A stretch of DNA of 57,370 nt from Hyphomicrobiales bacterium. GTDB taxonomy: Bacteria; Pseudomonadota; Alphaproteobacteria; Rhizobiales; Rhizobiaceae. Both the position numbers and the translations under genes were made by a program. Shown one piece after another: positions 42,847 through 51,250 of the stretch. The notes below the pieces were generated by a model. The model did not search any database and was not told the origin of the DNA. It saw only the letters and a list, made by a program, of their open reading frames with translations. Where the stretch lies: assembly GCA_900468065.1 (NCBI GenBank), contig UBTA01000002.1:1-57370 (forward strand), given 5' to 3'. Every line of letters begins with the position of its first letter. Within the stretch, counting starts at the first letter, position 1.

Positions 42847-44611
42847 GGCTTGTCCTTGAGACGCTTAACGCCGCCGGTGCCCGCAGCGGATTAGGCATGG
42901 GCCGATAAAGTGTCGGCGCGTTTTGCGATTGGAGTTCATCCACGTCGAACAGCCGGGTCGTCAGGTTGGCCTTCGAGGAGATCGTCGGAAGGTCGAGAAC
43001 ATGGCGGGCGAAATCCCGTCCGGCACCCGTCATTTTGAGGGCGCAGCGTTCCAGATGCGTGCGTAGCATCCGCAGTAAAAAGCTCTCGTCGCACAGGCCG
43101 TCATGCCCCATCCGGCTGATGATCGAAAAGACTTGGTTGACGATAAGATAATAGGCGAAGCGGTCGCGGATTTCGCTTTCCGGAAAATACAGTGATGCGA
43201 TGGTTTCGGCCTCGGGCACGTGGCCGGAAAGTAGGCCGCGGTAGCGCTCGGACAGGTAGAATCCCTGATTATCACGGTAGTAGCTGGCCGATGGATAACC
43301 CGCGCTGATATCGAGAAGGCTGTTCTGCTGATGGGCCTCGAGTGCCACGCCGTAGTCGTCATAAAGCTGGATCAACGGATAGACGGCACACGCGAGATAA
43401 TGTTGGAACCAGATGAGGCAGGCGTTCGACAGGGATTCGCCGCTTCTCATCGCATGCTTGTGGATAATACGCTCCACTCTCGAAGCCTCACCCGGCAATG
43501 GGTCAGCGGTCAGGGCTGCAACCGTGATCACACCTTTGCCTCTGTCGCCCCGGAAGGGGTTCTCGCGCAAGATGGCTTCAAACCCGCTTTCGCTGCGGCC
43601 AGGCATGTCGAGCGTGATATAGGCCGGGTCCTGGATGATCCGAAAGTTGTCCGACCGCTTGGGAAAGCCGATCCGGTCGATCAGCCGGGCCATCGCAACA
43701 CCCGCCTCCAGCTCCTGCCGCCGGTTGAGACGGATGGAGTTGGTGATGCGCACCGGCAGAGAGAACTTGAGCATCCATGCTTGGCCGGCGCTGTAGACCG
43801 TGCGGACGGAAGAGGTTGCGGTAAATAGTGCACCCGCAGGTCCGATATGGCGCAGTCCACCGCCCTGTTGCATGGCCTGGATGTCCGGGTCGAGTAACAG
43901 CGCTTCGGCTTGCAGCGGATGCATTGGCAGCAGATACTCGTCAGGCCCGACGGAAGAGGTGATGCCGGAGCTGTCTGCCAGAGAGCGGGTGATCTCATGA
44001 GCTTCCACCGGCCGGGCCGAGGCATGCCTGACGAGGTCTATCTTCGCGGCGAAATAATGCAGTTTGAATTGGCCACGCAGTTCCGGAGCATAGGTCTCCT
44101 GCTGCCAGAAAGCCATGCCTTGCCGGCTTTTCGGCGTCGGGTGCAGCCAGTGGCCGAAGACAAGCGATTGTTCGGCCTCGATGAAGCCGTCGCCGGTTGC
44201 CGGCGCGGGCAGTGCCTTGTCGATGAAAAGGGAGGTCTGCTGGTAGCTGTCGAGAACGCGCATCAAAAGTTCGAGTTCGAAGCCGCGGAGCGCATCCACG
44301 CGACCCTCGACCCCGCAGTATGTTTCGTGAACCAGGCTGTGAAGCGCCGACATGAGTTCGAACTGCCGCCACGTCGATTCCGTTTCTCCCCTGCACCAGA
44401 TTCGTCCGAAATGCTGCGGGCCGCAGAGAGAAGAGGAGGTCAGTTCTGCCCGCAAGGTCATCTGCTGCCGCGGCAGCGACCATTCGATGCAGTCAGCAGT
44501 GCCGCCTGGGGTCCGGTGGGCTACCGGCACGCCCGGGTTGACCTCGCGCAGGTAACAATTGGCGAAACTCTGGAAGGTTGCCGCTTCTGCGATTTGCCTA
44601 GACGATTGCAT
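42830..44611 (-). CDS. asbA: petrobactin-type NIS synthetase (AsbA-like, IucA/IucC family)
   Basis: First NIS synthetase of the pathway, 593 residues against about 600 for Bacillus AsbA, expected to join spermidine to citrate. Key blocks: EAEQSLVFGHWLHPTPKSRQ, DEYLLPMHPLQAE, TATSSVRTVYS, LKFSLPVRITNSIRLNRRQE, GVALEAHQQNSLLDI and the YYRDNQGFYLSE segment. The start at 44611 has GAGG eight bases upstream; a 44-codon upstream extension of the frame has no site. It lies 113 bp after the DUF2218 gene and starts the tightly overlapped biosynthetic block. AsbA/AsbB functions are assigned by similarity and order, not by biochemical specificity. Confidence 0.92.
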   Translation of the reverse strand: MQSSRQIAEAATFQSFANCYLREVNPGVPVAHRTPGGTADCIEWSLPRQQMTLRAELTSSSLCGPQHFGRIWCRGETESTWRQFELMSALHSLVHETYCGVEGRVDALRGFELELLMRVLDSYQQTSLFIDKALPAPATGDGFIEAEQSLVFGHWLHPTPKSRQGMAFWQQETYAPELRGQFKLHYFAAKIDLVRHASARPVEAHEITRSLADSSGITSSVGPDEYLLPMHPLQAEALLLDPDIQAMQQGGGLRHIGPAGALFTATSSVRTVYSAGQAWMLKFSLPVRITNSIRLNRRQELEAGVAMARLIDRIGFPKRSDNFRIIQDPAYITLDMPGRSESGFEAILRENPFRGDRGKGVITVAALTADPLPGEASRVERIIHKHAMRSGESLSNACLIWFQHYLACAVYPLIQLYDDYGVALEAHQQNSLLDISAGYPSASYYRDNQGFYLSERYRGLLSGHVPEAETIASLYFPESEIRDRFAYYLIVNQVFSIISRMGHDGLCDESFLLRMLRTHLERCALKMTGAGRDFARHVLDLPTISSKANLTTRLFDVDELQSQNAPTLYRPMPNPLRAPAALSVSRTSHAVAS

Positions 44612-44724
44612 TTTGTCATCCTCGGCATGCGACACGTAATGCCGCACGAAAGCGGTGCCGATTTCCCGGTCAACGCATTGAATTTTCCAGTCTTGAGGGC
44701 CGTTGCCCGTTGAAGACCTCCGTG

Positions 44725-45015
44725 TCAGCCCGTCGCCTGCCAATGCAGTGGTCCGGCATTTTCCCGGAATGCGAACCGGAGGAGGTGATCCTCTATGACG
44801 GACTTGGTGTCTGCCAGATTGGCGTCGTCCGGCGAGCGCACCCGGATGTGCAACCCGTCCTCATGGGCTTGCAGATATCCCGTGCCGCAGGAAAATTTGA
44901 GCTCACCGCGACGGTCGCCTTGGGCCACATCGATCTTGTGGGCGAAATGCTTGCAGAGCTGGGTCAGGTAGTTTTGACCGTTTTCCGTTGCAAAACGGGT
45001 CGTCGCTTCTTGCAT
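44725..45015 (-). CDS. DUF2218 family protein
   Basis: A 96-residue soluble protein of the DUF2218 family: FATENGQNYLTQLCKHFAHK, then GELKFSCGTGYLQAHEDGLH and VIEDHLLRFAFRENAGPLHW. Members are small, often lie beside siderophore or iron-uptake genes in Proteobacteria, and have no proven function. The ATG at 45015 follows AGGAG by seven bases; the upstream 26 codons of open frame have no site. It sits between the TonB receptor and asbA on the same strand, supporting an iron-linked role. Confidence 0.85.
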   Translation of the reverse strand: MQEATTRFATENGQNYLTQLCKHFAHKIDVAQGDRRGELKFSCGTGYLQAHEDGLHIRVRSPDDANLADTKSVIEDHLLRFAFRENAGPLHWQATG

Positions 45016-45047
45016 AAGGAACTCCTGTCTTTCGACTTTGGGTCGCT

Positions 45048-45074
45048 GAGAGCGGGACGTACGCGCCCGCTCTC
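45048..45074 (-). other. stem-loop between the TonB receptor and DUF2218 genes
   Basis: Perfect 9-bp GC-rich stem (GAGAGCGGG / CCCGCTCTC) with a nine-base loop, located just after the receptor stop. No T run follows in the direction of transcription, so it may stabilise the receptor mRNA or partly attenuate the biosynthetic genes downstream. Confidence 0.55.
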
Positions 45075-45117
45075 TGTTGTCTGCAGCCATCACACCCCAT
45101 GATGCGCGCTGGGACGA

Positions 45118-47427
45118 TTAGAACGTTGCCTTCGCCATCAGGATGAAGGCACGCCCGGATTCGTAGAGCGGCGTGACATTGGGGAACTCTTGGCCGTAGG
45201 TGGCCCGATCGGCATACGTTTCATCGAAGATGTTCTTCAGATCGGCGCGGAACGTCAGATTGGGTCTGGACGGCGGCTGGTATTCGACGAAGGCGTTGAA
45301 CACCTGATAGCCTTCATAGGGCTTGCTGCCGACGGCGACATCGTCATAATCGAGCGTGATCTCGGCATCGGCGCCTACGGTGACACCCCAGTCGGTGAAC
45401 GTATGGACTGCCTGCAGGGTTATGATCTGTCCAGCCGGAGCGGCGAGATAGCTGCCGAGGTCGGAATCAGCCGGTTTCCCGTCGATCTCGACATCGATAT
45501 TGGCGTATTTCACCTTGAAATAGCCATAGCCCCAATTGTATCCGCCGCCGATGTCAAAGCCTCTCGATCGGACGTCATGCGCCTCGATCGCGCGTAGAAT
45601 CTGGTAACGCGGCGCGCGCGCATCATCGAGATTGGTCTGGAAGACGCTGCCTTCGATCGTGAAGTCGTCATAGGTCGCTTCCAGTCCCAAGTTATAGTTG
45701 TCTGCCGTAACCGGCTTTGGGCCATCACCATAATTCCAGTTGGGATTGAAGATGAAGTTTTCGGCCAGCGGGACGCCGCCCCAGACATGGGAGTATCCGG
45801 CTTTCGCCGTCAGGACATCCTCGATCAGATCGTATTCGCCCGAAATATTGCCGCTGAAGCCGGAATTGGTCCATTCCTGCCTAGTGGTTCCGGTGAACTG
45901 CTGATTATCGCCGCGCGCCCCGAAGGACAGACGTGCCCGCTCCCAGGGTTCCAGCCGTGCCTGAGCGTAGATGCCGATGTTCCGCGCTTTTTCAGTGCCC
46001 GGTTCGAACAGGTCCTCAAGCTCGGCGTTGTCATTGTAGAAATCGATACCCGCAACGATATTGCCGATATCGAAGGAGAATTTGTTTTCGAACTTGCCGT
46101 TCAGGCTGTCGGTGGTGCCGGTGGCCGGGTAGGGGGGGATGGCCAGTCTCGGTGGGGAATAGACCGGAACTTCAAGTTCCGTCTTGCTGTAGGCAAGGAC
46201 GAATGTCGGGTCCCACCAGCCTTCCGGGGTACTGTCGGTATAGGTAAGAACGGTGTTTTGGCGGTCAAGCGTATAGTCCCGAACGCGAGGCTCCCAAGGC
46301 CTGCCGCTGTCGACGAATCCGGCGTTGGCACGGTAAGGCCGCGGCGCGTCGTCGCGAATGCGATCGTGGCTGATCTGAATCCGATCGCCGCTGTCAAACT
46401 CATAGGCGACCTTACCCAGTCCGCTGAGAAAATCGCTGCTTGTTCCCTCGACGATATTCCCGTTGCCGGCGGTGAAGTTATTGCCGTTGGCGAAGTTGAA
46501 ATAGCCGAGAAATTCCAGACCTTCCTTCATGCCGTATGCCGAGAGGCCAGTGGTCGAGGTATCGCTGTTGAAATTATAGTTCGACGTGATGAAGCCGCCG
46601 AAACCGTCTCCGTCCAAAAGATCGCGTGCATCCTTGGTCTCATAGGCGATGGCACCGGCAAGCGCCCCCGGGCCGGCATCGGCCGGAGCGATACCGGCAT
46701 CGACGCCGACCGCCTTCAGCAGAGCCGGATCGATCATGTTGGTGCCGCTATGGTGGAAGACCTTGTTGTTTTGCCGGCTGCCGTCGATCGTGACAGCAAG
46801 ACTGGTTTCCTCAATGCCATGCACATAGACTTTCTGCGACATTGGCAGGGAGCTGCCAACAGAGATGCCGGGCTCGCCGGCAAAGACTTCGGCAATGCTG
46901 GCGGGGTTCTTTTGCGCCAGCTCTTCCGAGGAGATTTGGATCTCACCGGCACCAAGTTTGCCGCTGCCAAAAACAGAGATCGGATCAAGTGCAGTAGCAC
47001 CCGCAACGGAAACAGTACCATTATCGCCCACCGGTGCCGCCGAACCGATCACGGCCGTCCCGCCGGAGATCTGATAGGAGATTCCGGTTCCGGCGAGGAG
47101 TTGAGCCAGCGCCTGGTTTGGATCGAGCGAACCGCTAACTGCGTTGGAACGCATCCCGTGTGAGGTCGCGGCCGCAAGCGTTACCTGTAGGCCGGATTGC
47201 CGGCCAAAGGCGTTCAGCGCGCTGGAAAGCGGCTGGGCGGGTATATCGAAACTGCGAACGTTGCTTAACCGCGATGTCTTGTCCTGTGCGGAGGCGGAGT
47301 GCAGTGGCACGATGGCAAAGGACGAAAATCCAACGATCGCCGTTGTCGCAAGGAGGCGCAAACCGATGGGGTGGCGGCCTTTTTCCTGCGAGATGACATT
47401 TGCATTACGGCATTTCGGCGAACTCAT
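45118..47427 (-). CDS. TonB-dependent siderophore receptor with STN signalling domain (FecA-like transducer)
   Basis: Outer-membrane receptor of 769 residues. A signal peptide (LRLLATTAIVGFSSFAIVPL to about residue 48) is followed by an STN domain (about 59-128: RSFDIPAQPLSSALNAFGRQ, LAQLLAGTGISYQI), a plug (about 165-275: ASIAEVFAGEPGISVG, VYVHGIEETSLAVTIDG) and a 22-strand barrel ending in Phe (FILMAKATF). The STN domain contacts a FecR-type anti-sigma, and fecR and fecI lie immediately upstream. The ATG at 47427 has GGGGG five bases before; the longer frame to 47508 covers the ECF-type promoter motif at 47478-47508. It should import the ferric siderophore made by the downstream genes. Confidence 0.92.
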   Translation of the reverse strand: MSSPKCRNANVISQEKGRHPIGLRLLATTAIVGFSSFAIVPLHSASAQDKTSRLSNVRSFDIPAQPLSSALNAFGRQSGLQVTLAAATSHGMRSNAVSGSLDPNQALAQLLAGTGISYQISGGTAVIGSAAPVGDNGTVSVAGATALDPISVFGSGKLGAGEIQISSEELAQKNPASIAEVFAGEPGISVGSSLPMSQKVYVHGIEETSLAVTIDGSRQNNKVFHHSGTNMIDPALLKAVGVDAGIAPADAGPGALAGAIAYETKDARDLLDGDGFGGFITSNYNFNSDTSTTGLSAYGMKEGLEFLGYFNFANGNNFTAGNGNIVEGTSSDFLSGLGKVAYEFDSGDRIQISHDRIRDDAPRPYRANAGFVDSGRPWEPRVRDYTLDRQNTVLTYTDSTPEGWWDPTFVLAYSKTELEVPVYSPPRLAIPPYPATGTTDSLNGKFENKFSFDIGNIVAGIDFYNDNAELEDLFEPGTEKARNIGIYAQARLEPWERARLSFGARGDNQQFTGTTRQEWTNSGFSGNISGEYDLIEDVLTAKAGYSHVWGGVPLAENFIFNPNWNYGDGPKPVTADNYNLGLEATYDDFTIEGSVFQTNLDDARAPRYQILRAIEAHDVRSRGFDIGGGYNWGYGYFKVKYANIDVEIDGKPADSDLGSYLAAPAGQIITLQAVHTFTDWGVTVGADAEITLDYDDVAVGSKPYEGYQVFNAFVEYQPPSRPNLTFRADLKNIFDETYADRATYGQEFPNVTPLYESGRAFILMAKATF

Positions 47428-47477
47428 TTTACCCCCGTCTCGGTTTCCGGCGCATTGCCCCAGCATGCGCTTCGAAC

Positions 47478-47508
47478 CAAAGACGACCCGCTCCGGATTT
47501 TTTTTCAC
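47478..47508 (-). promoter_or_regulatory. candidate FecI-type (ECF) promoter of the TonB receptor gene
   Basis: On the minus strand GTGAAAAAAAAT, ten bases, then TCGTCTTTG, about 50 bases upstream of the receptor ATG. An identical arrangement with the same ten-base gap lies upstream of fecR (48588-48618). ECF promoters typically have an A-rich -35 and a CGTC-type -10, so both are good candidates for recognition by the local sigma factor. Confidence 0.65.
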
Positions 47509-47543
47509 CAGAACGGGATTTTTTTCTGATTGTTTTTGTCAGC

Positions 47544-48521
47544 TTAAAATCGGCTGAGGACGCGCCCGTATGAGGTCACCTTATGGACCTTGCCACCGAA
47601 GGGTTTCACCATTGCCGCAAGGGCGGCGTCAGGATTTTTGAGATCGTAGAGCCCCGTGACCCTTCGGCCGGCGAGTGCCAAATCCGGCACGCTGATCCAG
47701 GCGGGATGGTAGCGCTGGAGGCGTTCCGCTGCCGCAGCGACGGTCACGTCATTGACGAACATCTTCCCTGTCCGCCAGGCGGCGATGTCTTCTTTTGCGA
47801 TCGTGCTGCGCATAACAGCGCCGGTGCGATGATCGACGGCTGCCATCTCGCCCGGCGAAAGCTCGAAGTTCTGCCTGTGATCCGATCCGTTGTAAGAAAT
47901 GGCAACGGTACCGCGCGCCAGTTCGACGGTCGTGTCCCCATCGCCCAGTTGCACGTCGAAGGCTGTACCGAGAACAGAAACCGAAACCCCACCGGCATCC
48001 ACGGTGAAGGGGCGCGACGCATCATGAGCGACGTCGAAAAATGCTTCCCCGGACAACAAGGTGACCCGGCGGATGGAGGCGGTGATTTCCGTCGCGATGG
48101 CGCTGTCACCGCCCATGTCAACGATCGTGCCGTCCTCAAGCGTCAGGGTTCGGCTTTCGGCGGTGTGGGTTATGTGGTCCGCTTGCAGGCGCAGAAGCAG
48201 CAATGGCCCAGCAAGAAACGCGACGGCACAGGCTGCTAGCGCCAGCGCTGCCCCGGCAGCCCATATTTTCCGGGAACGCCGTACTGGCATCGGCACGTCG
48301 GCCGCCGGCCTCCAAAGGTGCTCGTAGACGGGAGGCACTTCGCCCAACTGCACCCATGTTTTTAGCGCCCGTTCGAAAGCTTGCTGATGCAAGTGAGAGC
48401 GGGAGAGCCAAATTTTGAAGTCGTGCTCGGTTTGCGGACAGTTCTCGCGCGCCTTGAGATTGAGAAACCAGTCCATGGCTTCTTCCAGTATCGCTGGCGG
48501 TATGTGATTGTCCTGGGTCAA
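47544..48521 (-). CDS. FecR-like anti-sigma/sigma regulator
   Basis: Inner-membrane regulator of 325 residues. A cytoplasmic DUF4880 domain (about 10-60: EEAMDWFLNLKARENCPQ, WLSRSHLHQQAFERALKTW) binds the sigma factor; one membrane helix follows (about 86-107: IWAAGAALALAACAVAFLAG), then the periplasmic FecR domain (TLTLEDGTIVDMGGDSAI, LLSGEAFFDVAHDASRPF, VSVLGTAFDVQL). Start codon: TTG at 48521, two bases... just after a 16-codon leader frame; an ATG at 48476 would cut into DUF4880. It transmits receptor occupancy to the FecI-like sigma factor encoded upstream. Confidence 0.9.
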   Translation of the reverse strand: MTQDNHIPPAILEEAMDWFLNLKARENCPQTEHDFKIWLSRSHLHQQAFERALKTWVQLGEVPPVYEHLWRPAADVPMPVRRSRKIWAAGAALALAACAVAFLAGPLLLLRLQADHITHTAESRTLTLEDGTIVDMGGDSAIATEITASIRRVTLLSGEAFFDVAHDASRPFTVDAGGVSVSVLGTAFDVQLGDGDTTVELARGTVAISYNGSDHRQNFELSPGEMAAVDHRTGAVMRSTIAKEDIAAWRTGKMFVNDVTVAAAAERLQRYHPAWISVPDLALAGRRVTGLYDLKNPDAALAAMVKPFGGKVHKVTSYGRVLSRF

Positions 48522-48525
48522 ATGC

Positions 48526-48576
48526 TTACCTGTACCGCTCCGGCCGTGCCATTTCGAACACTTCTGTTCGAATCAT
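48526..48576 (-). CDS. 16-codon leader ORF upstream of fecR
   Basis: Encodes MIRTEVFEMARPERYR and stops four bases before the TTG start of fecR. It has its own good Shine-Dalgarno (TAGGAGACAAG) just downstream of the candidate ECF promoter. An 8-bp perfect inverted repeat (TTCGAACA/TGTTCGAA, 48553-48572) lies inside it. fecR itself starts with a weak TTG, so translation of this leader may feed ribosomes into fecR. No evidence exists that the peptide has a function. Confidence 0.45.
   Translation of the reverse strand: MIRTEVFEMARPERYR
48553..48572. repeat. perfect inverted repeat in the fecR leader
   Basis: TTCGAACA, CTTC, TGTTCGAA: an 8-bp perfect stem with a four-base loop in the 5' leader of fecR, 16-35 bases downstream of the ECF promoter motif. 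It may be an mRNA hairpin or a DNA operator. Confidence 0.55.
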
Positions 48577-48587
48577 CTTGTCTCCTA

Positions 48588-48618
48588 CAAAGACGAACTG
48601 CGGTCCATTTTTTTTCAC
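48588..48618 (-). promoter_or_regulatory. candidate FecI-type (ECF) promoter upstream of fecR
   Basis: GTGAAAAAAAAT, ten bases, TCGTCTTTG on the minus strand, identical in both boxes and spacing to the motif upstream of the receptor gene. It lies between fecI and fecR, so fecR and downstream genes could be induced without raising fecI. Confidence 0.65.
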
Positions 48619-48633
48619 GCGGGTTGCTGGTTT

Positions 48634-49143
48634 TTAAAATGTGGCGGCCATCATGGTGGCCACCCGCATCATGGCGGTTCGCACATGGCGATGGGCGGTG
48701 GCAACCGAGATGCCCAAGTGCGCTGCAATCTCCTCCAGCGTATAGCCGCCGAACCGGTGCATTTCGAGCGCAATACGGATCTCGACCGGAAGGTCATGAA
48801 GAATCTTGGATATGCGCCGCACCTCATCTGTGACGGCAACGAATTCTTCCGGCGTCGGCGTCTCGGTCGGTATCGACCAGAACGGCGGTTCGTTCTGTTG
48901 TTCCCGTTTCTCGATCTTCTGCCGTTTCAGGAAATCGAAGGAAAGATTGCGAACGATCTTGTAGAGATAGGCCAGCGTTTGCGCGGATGGGCCTGCGTTC
49001 TTGTTGGCAGGCGCAAACCGAAGGAAGGCATCTTGTACAATATCCTCGGCCGTTTCCCGGGAGCCAAGTATCCGTGTGGCATAGGCAATCAATGCCGTCC
49101 GGTTAGCAAGGTAGACCTCGTGGTGCGTTTCCAAATCGATCAT
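48634..49143 (-). CDS. ECF RNA polymerase sigma factor, FecI-like
   Basis: A 169-residue extracytoplasmic-function sigma factor. Region 2 is AYATRILGSRETAEDIVQDA with FLRFAP; region 4 is LPVEIRIALEMHRFGGYTLE then IAAHLGISVATAHRHVRTAM. Length and the presence of FecR and an STN-bearing receptor downstream identify an iron-starvation FecI-type factor. It is the first gene of the long minus-strand array and probably responds to an iron regulator (Fur/RirA/Irr) acting in the 445-bp region upstream. Confidence 0.92.
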   Translation of the reverse strand: MIDLETHHEVYLANRTALIAYATRILGSRETAEDIVQDAFLRFAPANKNAGPSAQTLAYLYKIVRNLSFDFLKRQKIEKREQQNEPPFWSIPTETPTPEEFVAVTDEVRRISKILHDLPVEIRIALEMHRFGGYTLEEIAAHLGISVATAHRHVRTAMMRVATMMAATF

Positions 49144-49588
49144 GGCCTCAGTCCGGATGAAATAGCAGGGTCGATCTGGCAGGTAACCTGTTGGCCTTCA
49201 TCTCGGCTTTCATGCGCATCCTTCGTTCACATAAGACATGTTTAAAGCACGGGAATGCGGTGCCTATAACACGGGGGATCAAACTTGTCTGTATTAGTCA
49301 TGTTTATTTTTGCACTGCGCCAAAAGCGGCAAGCCTTATCGTGCGCGACGCGTGCTTCAAGTTCTATATGGCGCTTGCTTCGACAGAACACGGCAGCCCG
49401 AAGGGTGAAAAGTCTGGGAATGGCTGCGCGTCTCTTATGATTGTTCTGTCGGCGGGCCTTAAGAATGCCGGCGGGTTTGCCGCCGCTGGCCATTGCCTGG
49501 CTTTTAATCCTATCGACCTAGGAAAGTGTTCACATTGCGTTCATGGGCACAAGTGCATGGTCTGCGATCACTTTCAAAAGGATGGACC
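49144..49588. other. intergenic region upstream of the sigma factor gene
   Basis: About 445 bases without a convincing gene; open frames on both strands lack sites and family likeness. It should hold the iron-responsive promoter of the sigma factor gene. An imperfect inverted repeat AAACTTG-N11-CATGTTT at 49281-49305 is the only regulatory-looking element noticed. I could not recognise a certain Fur, RirA or Irr box. Confidence 0.4.
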
Positions 49589-49948
49589 ATTAATAGGGTT
49601 GTTTCAGCATTGAGCCGCTGCGATTGCGGTGATCTTAGGCGTGACATCGTTTACGACGGCCTCAGCGGCGCCTCTGGCACAACCGCGAATCAGATGCCAT
49701 CTGACATTGAAGCGGCGCAATACCGGCGCCGGGATGACGATCAGCCCCGTTGGAAAAAGCGCCAACACAGCCGGGGGGATCGTGTCGAGCGCGGGCGCGA
49801 CCGCAGCCATGACCGCGTAGAGCGCCGCCATGATCGCCCTGGATACTGGAATGGGCATCGCGGTTACCGCGAGCATCGCCGTGGATATCGCCGGCACAGG
49901 GACGCCTACTACTACGCCCCGAGCGTATTTCAGCTTTTCATTCGATAA
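49589..49948 (+). pseudogene. remnant of a small secreted Arg/His/Tyr-rich protein
   Basis: One frame encodes an NRVVSALS start and an [20 protein letters not shown] to [21 protein letters not shown]-terminal part typical of small secreted rhizobial proteins. The intervening signal peptide ([20 protein letters not shown], then LAQP) is intact but one frame away, so two compensating indels (near 49605 and near 49685) have put it out of frame. The expected start codon position, six bases after AAAAGGA, reads ATT instead of ATG. Together these indicate a decayed gene; a sequencing error could mimic one indel but not all three changes. Confidence 0.6.
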
Positions 49949-50056
49949 TAAAATCAGGCCGCCATCCGAAAGGGTGGCGGTTTTTCTGTGAAAATCGATC
50001 CCGCGAACGATCTGCAAAGAGAACCGCGGCCGTTTTCAAAAGAGGGTACGGTATCT

Positions 50057-51250
50057 CTACATCGCCGGGGCCGTTTCTGGCTTTTCAAAACGCAAGCCTA
50101 GCACGATGGGCACGCTGAGCGCATAGACGATGGCGACCGATAGCCAGATCGCGCCGGGCCATTGCGACCTGACGACGAAGTAGAAACTTGAAAAAGCAAG
50201 CGGAGCCACGATCGAGGCAAGGCTCACAGCCGAAGCGAGCACGCCCTGGAACTGACCCTGCTGGCTGGGGGCCACCTGCCTTGTCGCCAGCGATTGCATG
50301 GCAGGCACGCCGATGCCGGCCAAGGCGAAAATCGGCATGATTGCGAAGATCATCCAGCTCTGGGTGGCGAAGGCCATGACGATCAGCGCAATGCAGGCAC
50401 TTGCAACGCCGGTCAGGATCGCCGCTCGCTCGCCAAGCAACCTGACCGCCGGGCCGGGAAGCAATGCCTGGGCGAAGGTCTGGCAAACGCCGAAGGCGCC
50501 TAGAGACAGACCGATCCAGAGCCCGTTCCATTGGAATGTTTCACTCCCCCACAGAGCCCAGCAAGTGGCATAAGCCTCCCCGGTGGCGCTGAAAACGAAG
50601 AAGATGAAGATGATGGGCAAGAGGCTTTTCATTGAAAACATCCAGCGCAGTGGACGCAGGGGATTGAGTGACGCCAGGTCGATTTTCTCCCGGCTGGGAG
50701 TGCGTGTCTCCGGCAGGATAAAGAACGCCAGGAGGAGATTGAGACCGTTGAGCACTGCCGCCGCGATGAACGGCAACCGTAACCAATGATCACCGAGGAC
50801 CCCGCCAAGAACGGGGCCGATGATGAAGCCGATGCCAAACATGGCGTTGAACAGGCCAAAGCGCCGTGCGCGCTTATCTTGGGGGGAAATGTCAGTGATG
50901 TAGGCCGCCGCAACTGAGGTATTGGCACTGGTCAGGCCGGCAATGGCCCGCCCGATGACCAGCATCAACAAACTGGGCGCAAAGGCCAGGAACAGGTAGT
51001 TGATGGCTGCGCCTGCCAGCGAGATCAGCAGGACCGGGCGCCGGCCCAACCGGTCGCTCAGCGAACCAAGCACGGGTGCGAAAATGAACTGCATGGCCGC
51101 ATAAAGGGCAGTCATGAGGCCCATATAGGGTGCAACATTTTCAATATGGGTGACGTCCTGCAGCAGCGAAGGCAGAATCGGGAAGATGAGGCCGATGCCG
51201 ATGGCATCAAGGACAATGGCAGTGAAGATAACGACGAGAGATTTGTTCAT
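50057..51250 (-). CDS. MFS transporter, TetA/TCR-type drug:H+ antiporter family
   Basis: A 397-residue, 12-helix major facilitator protein. The N-terminal helix contains ALDAIGIG-like TCR residues (IVLDAIGIGLIFPILPSLLQ) and motif A between helices 2 and 3 reads GSLSDRLGRRPVLL; GLTSANTSVAAAYITDI is the helix-5 antiporter region. The start at 51250 (MNKSLVVIF) is preferred to a frame extension of 36 codons. It lies upstream of and in the same orientation as the siderophore array, separated by the pseudogene and regulatory region, so it is a candidate siderophore exporter, but ordinary drug efflux is equally possible. Confidence 0.85.
   Translation of the reverse strand: MNKSLVVIFTAIVLDAIGIGLIFPILPSLLQDVTHIENVAPYMGLMTALYAAMQFIFAPVLGSLSDRLGRRPVLLISLAGAAINYLFLAFAPSLLMLVIGRAIAGLTSANTSVAAAYITDISPQDKRARRFGLFNAMFGIGFIIGPVLGGVLGDHWLRLPFIAAAVLNGLNLLLAFFILPETRTPSREKIDLASLNPLRPLRWMFSMKSLLPIIFIFFVFSATGEAYATCWALWGSETFQWNGLWIGLSLGAFGVCQTFAQALLPGPAVRLLGERAAILTGVASACIALIVMAFATQSWMIFAIMPIFALAGIGVPAMQSLATRQVAPSQQGQFQGVLASAVSLASIVAPLAFSSFYFVVRSQWPGAIWLSVAIVYALSVPIVLGLRFEKPETAPAM

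Noticed and set aside
49604..50017. 137-codon minus-strand hydrophobic frame
   Set aside because: It is the antisense of the Arg/His-rich pseudogene, whose pieces match a known type of small secreted protein; the hydrophobicity is a by-product.
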